Positions 21,923-32,706 of a DNA stretch of 64,000 bases are shown one piece after another. The DNA comes from Eremomyces bilateralis CBS 781.70 (lineage: Eukaryota; Ascomycota; Dothideomycetes; Eremomycetales; Eremomycetaceae), in NCBI RefSeq assembly GCF_010015585.1, contig NW_022985090.1, positions 1 to 64,000 of the forward strand. Reading direction: 5' to 3'. The notes beneath the pieces were generated by a model. That model worked only from the letters and a program-made list of their open reading frames with translations, was not told the DNA's origin and did not search any database. The position numbers were made by a program, and so were the translations under genes. Position 1 is the stretch's first letter. Each line of letters begins with the position of its first letter.

Positions 21923-24900
21923 TCAATTCTCCGTCTCAACAAGTCCCCGGAACCGTCCACCATCTTTCCGCATTAACTCTCCCGGGGAGCCGACCTCCAC
22001 AATCTTCCCCGCATCCATGACCACAATCCTATCAAACTTCATCACGGTTTCCAGTCGATGAGCGATCGCGATCACCGTGGGACGGTGCCTGAACAGCTCC
22101 TCATCACACACCGTGAGCATGCGCTTCTCCGTCTCCGCATCGACCGACGAGGTCGCCTCATCGAGAACCATGATCTTGGCGTTGCGCAGCCGAGCCTGGA
22201 CAAGCGCCCTGGCCAGCGCGAGTAGAGCGCGCTGCCCGTGAGAGAGGACTGCCTCCACGGTATCCATGGAGAGGTCTAACAATGACACTGCGCTCGAGTA
22301 GCCTGCAATATCCCGAAGTGTCCCCAGGAGATCAACATGAGCCAGCACCGATTCTAGGGCAGAATCGTCAACGGACTGTGGCCCCGTCGAAGCACGAAGC
22401 TGAGCGACACGGTTGGCATATAATTCTTCCCGAAGAGTGGTATCACCGCCGATGAAAACGGGCTCTTGGGGCAGCGCAACGACGGACTCGCGGACTTGGG
22501 TCCAGGACAGACCGCTAGCGGCACCGAGGTTCAGCCCGTCAATGGAAATTGACCCGGTTCGAATGTTGAGAAGTCCGAATATGCTCGCGACGAGACTGGA
22601 TTTTCCGGAGCCGGTTCGGCCAACCACGGCAATGCGCTCGCCAGAGTTGATAGTGAGGTTGATAGACTGTAGGACAGACGGGGTGTGAGGAGTGAGAGAG
22701 TAGCCAGCGGCGAAATCTTGGAAGTTGATGCAGCCAGACATGATCGGGTTTCCATGCCCCTCAATCGTCTCTAATGGAACCTTTGAGGGCGATGTAGGCA
22801 CTGGGATGCTTTGGGGACCAAATGAGTTCTCCTGTGGAGTGTTCGTCGCAAACTTCCGGATGCGAGTAATTGCACTGAGTGACGTCTCCAGGTCCGTCCA
22901 ACTCGTCACCAAGACTTTAATCATTATCCCCAAATCCATCGTTCCGACAAGAGCCAGGCCGAGGAATCCAGCATCAAGCTTATTCTTCAATGGGATGGCC
23001 AAGCCGACTGTTACGATGACGATGCCTGCAACCATCAATTGAAGAACCAGATGAAGCCAATTCTGAATGGCTGCCAACAGATAGAATGGACGCTGCGACA
23101 GGTTTAGCAACTCCATGTTCTGCCGATCATATGATTCCGACCACCCGAACGCTCGCACCGTGCTAATCCCAGCCAGCGTCTCCAAGAAATGGGTGCACAG
23201 CGGTGCTTTCGCTTCCAAGTCCATGAGCCGCATTTGCCGGCTCGTCCGTAGGTAAACTCGCTGGATAACCCAAGAGATTCCGAGCAGGAATGGCACCAGC
23301 GCCGCGATTGGAGGGGTCGCAACAACGACCAGTCCGAAATAAAGAGCGCAATTGAGAATCTCTCCGGTGGTGTTAATGAAGGCATACGGAAGATTTCTGT
23401 CAACCAGTGCGATGTCTTGTGAGAACCGGTTGGTGATGTTGCCAATGTCGGTGGAGACTATGAAGGGAAATGATGCGTAGAGCAGTGCTTTCAGTTGGCG
23501 TGCATGTAGCACTCGACTAGCCGAAGGTATGATGCCGAATGAGAAGTGGGCTATCCATATACTGATAAAGGCAATGGCCAGCACGGATATCACGATGAAT
23601 ATGGTGAGGTGTCGATACATCACTTCCAGGCTTTGGTCATTAAAAGAAGCCCAAAGCTTTAGCCATAGAACTATTATATGTTAGCATTGTGGAACGAATG
23701 AGTGTATGCTTAACTCACATTGAGAGAAGGTCATCCCACTTTCCAGCACCATGACCGAGAAGAAGATGATACAATGCTTTAATCCAATAGCAGAGAGGTA
23801 ATATTTGAACGCAGCTTTGTCCCCGGACCTCCGATCGTCGTCAATTACGTAGTCATCCAAAGGAGAATTCTTTGCCGGAGTAGCCTTAACCAAGCTCACT
23901 GGCGTTTGATCTTCATTTTCATCCACACCATTATCTGAAGAAGTCTCTGATGATTGGTCATTGATCAGATCCTTGAAAAGCTCCGAACTCTCGATCAGCC
24001 TCTCTGGTGTATCCGATTCGACGATATTTCCCGACTGGAGTATAACTAATAAGTCCGCCTCTTGAACCCATTTCAAGGAATGCGTTGCGAGTACGACTGT
24101 CGAGTTTGATTTCCGAAGAAGTCCCTGTTTCCCGAACACTCGATGGAACACAAGTCTCTCTGTCGTTGAGTCTAAACCGGATAGTACGTCATCAATAATA
24201 AGTACCGCTTGTCTTGAATAGACCGCTCGTGCCAAAGACATGCGGTTCTTCTGTCCGCCGCTAAGTGCGATCCCTTTTGAACCGACAACGGTCAGGTCCC
24301 CCTGAGACATGTCCACGAAGTCTTCTTGCAAGCCGCAAGCATATACAACTTGGTTGTACCAGGTGGAGGAGAAGTCACTCTCGCCAATGATATTTTCTCG
24401 TAATGTTTGATTTCGCAGCCAAGGAGTTTGGGAACAAAATGCCACTGAATCCTGGCTGCGGCTCATTGTCCCATCCAAAAGTTCTATTTCCCGTGCCAAA
24501 CATCGTAGAAAAACCGATTTCCCACTAGCGACCTGGCCAATGATGATGGTTAACGCATGAGACGGGATTTCGAGATTGGCATTTCGGATAATCGGCTTGT
24601 CCGTGTCAATGCCGATCGTCGCGTTTCGAAGGCATATCGCCACTGTATCGGAATAATGTGGCATGGCCTGTAGGCAATAACTAGAGCGTCCATCAAGTCC
24701 CTGGATGTTGTGGTTTTCGCTGGTTTTGCCATGATTCTCAGAAACGAGATACCTATGGATCCGCTCCAAAGAAGAAAACGCATTCTGGAAAGTAGCTATG
24801 CTCTGTAGAGCAGGTAGGAGAGGGGTTGTGATAAGCTTCAAGGCTGATAGAGAGGAAAAGAGCCGAGAAAAGTCGAGTATAGAACCTTTCGACATGTCTA

Positions 24901-26542
24901 TTCCTGCAAATAGGGCATAAGTAGCGAGAGCCGCCAACGGAAAGATGAAGTTTGCAATGGCGATGATAATGGAAAGTAGATGGAATGAATAGTTCGACTT
25001 TTTGACTTCGGTCTCCCGCAGGTCGGTCAACCTATTCTCGAAGACGCTGGTCAGGCCCAGCATTCGGATTCCTTTTACCGAAGCCACCATATCTGAGACG
25101 GATTTCACTCTTTTCTCGGTCATCCCCACGTAGTTGAGTTGACGTGGTCGAATTCTACTTCCCAGAATTGAACAAATGAAAGCCGCTGAGAAGATGGAGA
25201 CCAACGCTCCCAGGAAGGCAATTCCAAGCTGATGGTAGAGAATATAGGACGCAATTCCACTCTGTACAGCGGCTGACCAGAATTCGTGGAATCTTGGGAG
25301 CCCTTCAACAACCTTTTCGACATCCACATTCATAAGAATTGTCGCTGAGCCCATGTTGACGTCTTTGGGTGAAATTTCTAGCGTCTTGCCGTATAGCAGC
25401 GAAATGAGTCCTCCTCTTATTTTTGCCTTGAATCGTGCCAGCGCTTGCAAATGCCAGGCGGAGAAGATCGCAAGGAACATATAATCCAACGAAAAAGCAG
25501 CGAGGAGTCCATAACCGGTATTTCTTGTCGTTTCGCTGTCGGGAGTTTGTACGTATTTTGTGATAGCCGGGATCAAGAACGTCTGCGATATCGTCATCCC
25601 TATCTGCAGGAGCATAGGTATGACGGGAATGACGATATCCGCAGGGATGACTTTGACAATCGTCCATAGCAGAGACAGCCGCTTCTCCTTGTTTCTCGTT
25701 TTGGCCCATGATTCTCGGAACGAGACTTGGAGACTCTCGGCAGTCAAGTCCCCATCCAGCGAAAACAGATCATCGGGCTCGAGGATCTGTCGATATCCAG
25801 CGCGAAAGAGGCCGTTCAAGTGCCAAAACAGCTTCTGAGCAAACAAGCCTATAGTATCCTCAGGAGAGAGCCTCGTAAAAGTGTCAGACAGGAGCTCCGA
25901 CTTGTCTAGAGACTCTAGAAGGAGCAGCATGGCCGTCAAGAAGGTATGGACAGAAGCAACCGACACTAACGACGATTCGTATTTCATCAAGAACAGCGTT
26001 CGAAGCCTAACTGCATCGGTGGCCAACAGAACTAGCAAGAATAACTGCAATAAATGGCTAGGTCGCACGGCTCGCGTATGTTCTAACCGTGACAGCGCAA
26101 TCACAGTCAAAGATCCCAGGAGCTCAAACACCGCCGCCGCAACTGTTTCTCGGGTTCGGAACCTTGCTTCGCTCCAAAGCACAAGCAGCGCCGTGCTTGA
26201 CGCCGCGTAGATGAAGGTAGCGACGACTTTGAGAGTTCCAAGGCGGGAGTGCTTCGTAAGTCTTTCTCGACGCAGCCGGAGAGTACTGTAACGTATCGGT
26301 GCAAGGAGGAGAAAGAAACATTGTGGGAGAAGCGCGAAGATGCTGTCTTCGAAGAGCAAGGTGAAGTCGAAGGAGCCACGACAATGATCACCGACTGTCG
26401 GGCCAAACGTGCTATCCGTTGGACACACCCGTGCCATGATTACCAGACTGATAACGTATGAACCAAGGATGATAAACAAGAATTCGATAGAACTATCGAA
26501 ATTGCACCATAGACATTTCCACCATGATAAAACTGATGCCAC
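21923..26542 (-). CDS. Full-length ABC-C (MRP-type) transporter
   Basis: Two exons are inferred, 26542-23719 and 23670-21923 (GTGAGT donor, TAG acceptor), giving 1523 residues. Layout: an N-terminal helical domain of about five segments, first membrane domain, first nucleotide-binding domain (NBD1), second membrane domain, second nucleotide-binding domain (NBD2). NBD1 has Walker A GQVASGKS, Q-loop CSQTPW, signature LSGGQKNR and Walker B LIIDDVLSGLD, where the usual catalytic Glu is Asp. NBD2 has Walker A GRTGSGKSS, LPQEPVF, a variant signature LSHGQRAL and Walker B IMVLDEATSSVD. It should export organic anions, conjugates or secondary metabolites across the plasma or vacuolar membrane; the substrate is unknown. 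Family comparison suggests the real start may be the in-frame Met at 26437 (MARVCPTDSTFG), since family members usually begin close to this motif. Confidence 0.9.
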
Positions 26543-26889
26543 TTAATTAGCCGAACACCTCTGGTTATGTACGAAGGTTAGCGAGCTCTAGAATTTGCAA
26601 GGACGCGCCAGCCGATGAGTATACGCAATCCAGCTCCGCGTTCTGCAATAATACCTAGCTAGTTGCGGCACGTCGGAGTCATCACTCGTCAGATAAGACG
26701 GATCTCCGACACAAAGAATCAACATGATAGGTTCGATGAAAAACCTCCTAATCGCATACGCGGGATCTGAGCGATCTTGAAGGTGAATTGAGTTGGTGCC
26801 TGATGGCAGTTCTAGATATTAGTCTGACGCCGTTTGGAGTTCGACTTCGGGGTTCGACTTCGGAGTTGGATTTTTGACGACCGCCAAGC
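26543..26889. other. Intergenic region between the ABC transporter and a transposon
   Basis: Promoter side of the ABC gene. Near 26840-26870 the motif GTTCGACTTCGG occurs twice in tandem. No gene is seen. Confidence 0.45.
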
Positions 26890-26891
26890 TA

Positions 26892-28715
26892 AGTTCGAAT
26901 CCCTGCCAAATACCATAAGCAACCACCTAAGTAGCCAGTATCACCATCTCAACCACCATCACCTAGACCGTGATACCACTACGTAATTGTATTTAGAATT
27001 TAAACTATACGACTATTGCACAATATCTTGGGGAGACTCTTGGGCAGTTTGAGCTATTGGACTAGCCTGATTTGGTGGTGTATTCGCGTCAAGAAGTCGT
27101 ACAGCCTCTTGCGCTAGTTTGATCTCTTGAATCTGTGCGAATTTGACATTAAGATCTATCTGAACCTTCCTCTTACGTTTTGGGAGTGGAGCGGAATCTA
27201 GGTGGGCCTGAAGACCAGCAATTTTCAGTTCTGACGCAGCCTGGCGCGCCTGTAGCACTCCGATTGCCTTTGCTGCCTTCTCTATGTACGACTTGGTCGC
27301 CTTCGCCATGTGTGTATTCTTGCTAAGAACGCGCAATGCACTTTGTATTTGTTTGGGCCTGTAGGGCATCGTCTGGAGGACTGAGGGGACTAGTATTGGG
27401 GCGCGTGGAAGCGTGTTTGGTGGTGGAATTGAGGATGTTGTTTCGGTAGGCGTGGGCGGTACCACGAACCGGTTATTGAGGCCTTTTGACGGGTCCCACG
27501 GTATAAGACCTGCCCCCTTCCACCCCGATCTGATTGTACGGTCGGTTAGGCGTGCCTGGCGCGCCTTAGCATAGAGGACAATGAATCTTTGTCGTTTAAT
27601 CGGTAGCGCCTCGTCGATAAATGCGCTTTGGCGGAGGAGGGCCTTGTAGAAGCGTTTCAGAGGTGAAAAACAGGCGAGATCGAGAGGTTGAAGGATATGG
27701 GAGGTATGCGCAGGTAGGAAGACCACAGTCATGTCGTTTATCCTGCATTCGTATAGGAAATCGACGGTTGCATGGCTTCCGTGCCCGTCCATGAGTAGGA
27801 TCCTGGACCGTCGCTCTGTAGCGGTTTCATGGATGAAAACCGTACGAAGCCATACCAACACGTGTTTATCTGAAGCCCATCCGTTCGAAGATACCGCATA
27901 ATGCAAGTCTGGAGGCTGTCCGGGGAACCAAGCAGATTGTAGGGACGCGCCTTTCTGGATAACGGTTGCTTTGAGAGAGCGACTGGTTGCAGACTGCTTC
28001 TAGGATAGAAAACCATTCCCGGTTCTCAGGACTCGTGATTTAGGCTGTCGACTTCTGCGAGTCTGCGATAACAGTAGAAGTAGAACTAGCACATATTCCC
28101 ATTCCAACACCGACTTCATCCATATTTCATGTATCGGAAGAGTGGACATCGTACTGTGTCTGAACTTGGTGAAAATACGCGTAAAACCCAATGATTGTAT
28201 CCGGTGTTGCAGCCCGACGTCATACGACATCTGGACTATGTCCAATACAGGTCGCAACGCGTGGATTTCGATGTAGAAATCGCGGTACCCAGTTCTTCCC
28301 AAGAGGGGTGGAATCTTCTTGAAGGGATAGAACTCGCGATGCCATTTCTCGCAGTCGTGCGTGGGTAGGAGGGAATCCTTGAGCGTTATTCTCAAGTATC
28401 CAATCAACTAAAAAGGCCTCTTGCACCGGTGTAAGGCGTTGGTTCGATCGTTGAGCTTTAGCTCGTGGAGGGACACCTCTGAGGCGGTTTTGAAGCGTTC
28501 GTCAGTTGACCTGGAATAGGGCCGCAGCTTCGTTTTGTGATTTGCATTGACCGGTCTCTACTTAAGGCATGAATGGCATGTTGGACTCGATCCTCCAAAG
28601 ATGACATCGTAATATTAGACGGTGGCGGTGACATCACGGTTCAAGTGATGGTGGTTGAGATGGTGATACTCTACTGGCTACTTAGATGAGTGGCTACTTG
28701 GCTGGGGTTCGAACA
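26892..28715 (-). mobile_element. pogo/Fot1-type DNA transposon with long terminal inverted repeats
   Basis: The two ends form an imperfect inverted repeat of about 87 bp: 26892-26978 against 28629-28715. Matching blocks include GTTCGAA at the tips, TAAGTAGCCAGT, ATCACCATCTCAACCACC and ACCGTGAT. TA dinucleotides flank both ends (26890-26891 and 28716-28717), as expected for Tc1/mariner-superfamily insertion. The length of about 1.82 kb and a single internal transposase fit a pogo/Fot1 element. It looks complete at its ends but its transposase is broken. Confidence 0.8.
27013..28607 (-). pseudogene. Transposase of the 26.9-28.7 kb pogo-type element, broken
   Basis: The C-terminal 297 residues are open (27906-27013) and contain the second catalytic Asp in LLMDGHGSH and the third in LQPLDLACFSPL, then a charged tail rich in Gln and Ala. 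The first catalytic Asp, in NMDEVGVGMG, lies near 28120 in another frame, and the CENP-B-like DNA-binding block (FLVDWILENNAQGFPPTHAR, then GKNWVPRFL) lies at 28426-28220. A TAA near 28050 and at least two frame changes separate these parts. The likely original start is the ATG at 28607. The protein cannot be made intact from this copy. Confidence 0.8.
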
Positions 28716-29504
28716 TATTTTCATACCCATCGGGCATGATCCCAAATATCCATACAGTACATCAATTGATTCTATCATTCATTTCTATTATATTTGTTTT
28801 CCTGGAGTGCATGACCATAAAACCTTGTATCAAATCAAAAATAGCCATCTTCTTAGCCAAGCACCCAATGGCGTGACCACATCGCCTACTGATTGTGATT
28901 TGCGCCAAAAGGCCGCTCCATTCCTTTTGCGGGGCCAATCGGCGCCTTGACGACGATATTGAAGCGCCAGAGCCGCAAATCTGTGATGGACTAGTAGTTC
29001 TACTTGCAATGCACGATTTATCAGCTTCAACATATTCTAGAAGCCTAGCGTTAAAACCGAGATCCAAACACTGCTTTTCCATGAAGACGTTTTTGCGCAG
29101 CCTTATTGCGACATCCTTCTGACATCGTGAGTCAGATACGGTATACAATAAGGGTTGGAAAGATGGTCTGAGCTTTGGAGATCGATCAGCGGGCAGCGGC
29201 CAGCGCAACTCATTCGACTTATACTCTTTCGCACAGAAAACTAATCACTAACTACATTGAGGGTTGCATTCCTCCGGCTTCATGCCAACAAATCCCAATC
29301 TGTGGCAGCCTGAAAGAGACGCGCAACGACATACGGTACGTATACCCCAGGCTCATATCTTAAACAGAAAACCGCTGCCTGCTACACCATTTGTATTTAA
29401 TCGCCGAAGGGACGACAATATGACGAACAAATTCAAGCATCAATTCAAGCATCAATTCAAGCATCAATTCAACTACGTTGGAAAGTTTTCTAAAAGTCAC
29501 CAAA
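28716..29504. other. Intergenic region with a short tandem repeat
   Basis: No gene is recognised. The right end is the leader of the GNAT gene and holds the 12-bp tandem repeat listed separately. Confidence 0.45.
29429..29473 (+). repeat. 12-bp tandem repeat in a 5' leader
   Basis: The unit ATTCAAGCATCA is repeated about 3.6 times without a mismatch, ending about 30 bp before the GNAT start codon. Units are a multiple of three, but no coding frame through them is convincing. Confidence 0.8.
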
Positions 29505-30205
29505 ATGGCCACCACGATCCCCAACCACTCCATTCTCCCTCTGGAAGAGTCTGACATTCCCTCCCTCGCACGTCATGTTCAGGCCTCCAAGCTTGAACTC
29601 TCCATTAATCGTTTTTTATGGAAGGACTGGCCCAACGAAGCTGGTCAGGCTGTGAATTCCCGCCAAGCTATAGAGGGATCATTCGCCAGGTCCGACAGCG
29701 ACCGGTTCAAGGTCGTCAAAGATGACACTGGTGAGATTGTTGGACATCTTGTCATAACGCACAAGCGTCCTGTCCCCCAGGAGGAGGGAGGAAATCCAGT
29801 AAAGCCAGAGGTCCAGAAGGAGATGAATCCAGAAATCCTCGACTGGGTGATCAGGGCAAGTGCTAGCAACCAAAAGCTTGTCAAGGACCGAGAGCACTTA
29901 GGTATTTTGTGCCCCTCGATATTACCTTCGATCACTGGCTTATTATCACAGTTATAACTCACTTCTACGTCGCCCCCTCCTCGAGAAAGCAAGGGATTGC
30001 TTCGAGCCTGATACGTTTGGTCATTCAGAAGGGCAAGGAGGCAGCCCTTCCTGTCTTTGCGGGCGTGGAGCCACAGGCCCTTTCTTTACTACTCGCGCAT
30101 GGGTTTAAAGAGATTGGCTACTCTGATATTGACTTGAGCAAGTTTGCGCCAGAGAACTGCGGTTGGGGTGTGTTTCGTCTCACGGCAGTGATCCTGGAAC
30201 ATTGA
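29505..30205 (+). CDS. GNAT-family N-acetyltransferase
   Basis: Two exons are inferred, 29505-29901 and 29952-30205, giving 216 residues; the 50-bp intron has a GTATTT donor and a CAG acceptor. The acetyl-CoA binding motif A is visible across the junction: ITHFYVAPSSRKQGIASSLI, with the pyrophosphate-binding QGIA turn, followed by an amphipathic helix and the motif B-like strand LPVFAGVEPQALSLLLAHGF. The N-terminal half carries LEESDIPSLARHV and EIVGHLVITHK, typical of small-molecule GNATs of the RimI/Puf6-like fungal group. The substrate is unknown. The start follows a tandem-repeat leader; no earlier ATG is better. Confidence 0.8.
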
Positions 30206-30689
30206 CATTTCACAAGAATATCTTTGTCAGCTTTGGGTACGAATTACATCGTAAACTGTGTGCTACCGAATTGCCGTTTGTGATTTAGTGCCACCCTATC
30301 GGGTATAGCGTTATTTTCCGTTTTCAAACCTCAAATCTCGAAAACATAAATACCACCACCCCTCCCCTTCTCAACTCCCCATAACTCTCTTCCGCCTCTT
30401 CCACCCTTTCCACACTTTAGTTTCTCTTTTCCTTTTGCTTCGCCCCGTCCTAATATTGCTCTGCACACCAATCGACCCCTTGCGCGAGCCATTTGCACTG
30501 GCTGAATCCGCCACCCCCTCCCCCCAGCACCCAAGTTTCTTCTCCTTCCTTTTCCATTCCATGCTTGACTGCTCACTCGTAGCGCCTTCTGGATGGTGAG
30601 TAAATGTGCGGCTTTATTGGAGCTTCTCGCCGCAATCTAGCGGAACTCTCAAGATATTTGTCCTAAGGGCACGTCCTACCTCGGCACCT
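30206..30689. other. Intergenic, polypyrimidine-rich
   Basis: 30350-30560 is strongly C/T-rich on the plus strand, giving purine-rich open frames on the minus strand that are composition artefacts. No gene is called. Confidence 0.4.
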
Positions 30690-30953
30690 CCGTATCCTCA
30701 GATTCGGCTTATCGCTCCGGCGAGTTCTTTGTAGATTTCGACTTCATTCATAAGATGTGAAGGACTGAGTTGGTTGTACTCGAGCTTCAAAGCGACGTTT
30801 TGTCCGGTTTGAAGGTCGTGACCTGCGATATCGATTAGGCTTCCCTTGCAATATCCTTTGAATCCGCACTAACCTTGATACAACTTCGCCATAAGAGCCG
30901 CCGCCAAGCCGGAGGTCTAACTGGTACTTATTCCGGACAAGGATAGGTTTCAT
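30690..30953 (-). pseudogene. N-terminal fragment of a CK1-like protein kinase
   Basis: From an ATG at 30953 the minus strand reads RNKYQLDLRLGGGSYGEV, a clear kinase glycine-rich loop preceded by the KY...L pattern of casein kinase 1 relatives. After a short interruption (possible 37-bp intron, GTATCA to AAG), it continues with IAGHDLQTGQNVALKLEYNQ, the VAxK lysine strand, and LMNEVEIYKELAGA, the equivalent of the alpha-C helix. A TGA then follows, and nothing resembling the catalytic HRD or DFG loop is found downstream. Only the first fifth of a kinase remains, so it is a truncated gene. The intron, if real, is shorter than usual here. Confidence 0.65.
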
Positions 30954-31536
30954 GACGGAAAAGAGAGGAGGACGTGGTTGAGTAGCCCAGAAGGTCCGCT
31001 ATTTTGGCCAGCATACAATTGTCTATCTTAGACCCCACTGTCGCACAGTATGTAAAAGCTAGTTATCAGGATTCCTCAAAACTTACAGAAATGTAGGTAA
31101 TTTGGTGGCGTAGACAGGGGGGGGTTGCAGCCCGTTCTCAGAAAGCCGGAGAGATATGTATGTTGTAGATCGGCTCTCCATTTCATCCCGACTCACTGTC
31201 AAGGGAAGATTTGTCAACTCTAATTGGAGGTTGGAATGTTGGCTGAGCAATTCACACGTACAGAGTGGGGTAGGGGCTGCACAGCCCTTGTATACTGTAC
31301 CGCCACTCATTCTGCAAGCCCCTGAGCAAGCGATTGGGAAGAGAGCTTGCGAATTCGCAAGGCCCGGATTGAATCCGAGGCTGGCATGTATCAACGTGCT
31401 TAAATCAACTATAAAGTGCCTACCCAAGCATCTCACCAGCTTCGATTGGCGTCAGCATCGTCGCCCGTCCACATCCAACTTTCCGACTACCGTGCCGAGC
31501 AAGGTGGATAAGGCGGGGATATATATCGAGCGCAGC
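30954..31536. other. Intergenic region between the kinase fragment and the cysteine-rich protein gene
   Basis: Long open frames here run into the start of the next gene but have no recognisable content. This is probably promoter and leader sequence. Confidence 0.4.
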
Positions 31537-32398
31537 ATGGCAGATATTTTCCGAGATTCCTTGTTCACGTCGAAGGCGACGGACTACGTGTGCCCCAAGT
31601 GGACTAGTCCGTGGCGGTTTTGGTGCAACGCTCCGAGCATCTGCACGACCGACTCTCGGACATCGAAACAGTATTGCTGCAATCCTGGTGATATCTGCTG
31701 GGCTCCCACCTCAGCGTGCTCTGGCGACGGGAGTACTTTCACCTGCACCAGTGGCGACAGCACATGGTGCTGTCTAAAGGATAAGTTCGTTCACACCCTG
31801 CTAGTGCTGGAGACGACCACAGTGGAAGACCAAGCTAACTCACGATTACATTGATAGAGAAATTTGCACACAGTTGACGGGTCAAAGAAACATATGCTAT
31901 ACCACATCCCCAAATCCTCTACAAAACTTTACCGAGAGCGTACTCGATGATACGTTTTCGTCCTTGAGCTCCGCGGCGCCGACCGCCAGTGCCTACAGGT
32001 TCGATCTCGCCGCGTTACTTGGACAAACCACACACACGTCGGGGCAAATCGCAGACCCGACGGGCACTAGTTCGACCTCAGATGGCGTTCCGTTGTCCAA
32101 TTCTCCGTCAAGTGGTCAGCCGTCTGCCGGTTCTCTTTCTGGTGGAGCAATAGCAGGAATCGTCATCGGCGCATTGGCCGTAGTTGTTATCGCTGCCCTC
32201 GTCGTGGTTCTCTTCTTGCGATACCGACAGAAACCCAAGAACCAGGTTGCGCAGCTGGCCCAGCCGCAGACCGGCCCAAAGTACTTTCCATCGGTTGAAG
32301 TGTCTCAAGCGGCTCCGCCTGTGGTGCCGTATGAGCTACAATTCATTTCGGTCAGCCCAGCGGAGCTGCCTGGATATGGGAACGGAGGCGGGCGATAA
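31537..32398 (+). CDS. Cysteine-rich single-pass membrane protein
   Basis: Two exons are inferred, 31537-31784 and 31858-32398 (GTTCGT donor, TAG acceptor), giving 262 residues. The first 110 residues contain about 12 cysteines in closely spaced pairs (FWCNAPSICTT, YCCNPGDICW, STWCCLKDKEICTQ), suggesting a disulphide-bonded outer domain. A Ser/Thr-rich stalk follows, then GGAIAGIVIGALAVVVIAAL, a single membrane helix, and a basic stop-transfer RYRQKPK. The tail is about 50 residues and rich in Pro and Gln. This is the layout of fungal wall sensors and other stalked receptors, but no WSC domain is present and no classical signal peptide is seen at MADIFRDSLF. The role is unknown. Confidence 0.75.
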
Positions 32399-32706
32399 CG
32401 ATCGTTTTCGAAAGAGCTTGAGTACTTCAAGATATAGTTAAATATTATGCCTGGTTAGGCAGGAACGCTCACGGAGGATACATCAAGGGAGCGATCACCA
32501 GTGATCGAAGGGATTAGAGTAATCACTAGTGATAGTTTGGAGGATTCTTGGATTGATCTCAAAGGTAAACTATCTAGTATCGGACAGAACGAAGAATGAA
32601 GAAGAAAAGGGAAGGGAAACAGGAACGAAGGAGGTATCTTATCTACATGTGTATCTTCCCGTGGTGGTTGTTTGTTACCCACCTCTCAACACATGCGACT
32701 ATCCTA
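32399..32706. other. Intergenic region before a mariner-type element
   Basis: Contains GATCACCAGTGATC and AATCACTAGTGAT, a short self-complementary pair near 32490-32530. No gene. Confidence 0.4.

Noticed and set aside
28704-28714. GGGGTTCGAAC resembling a tRNA T-loop (B box), with a partner near 26893
   Set aside because: No tRNA acceptor, D-arm or anticodon arm surrounds either copy; the two motifs are the mirrored tips of the pogo-type inverted repeats.
30331-30576. Basic Gly/Lys/Arg-rich minus-strand open frames
   Set aside because: They result from a C/T-rich plus strand; no conserved-looking residues.
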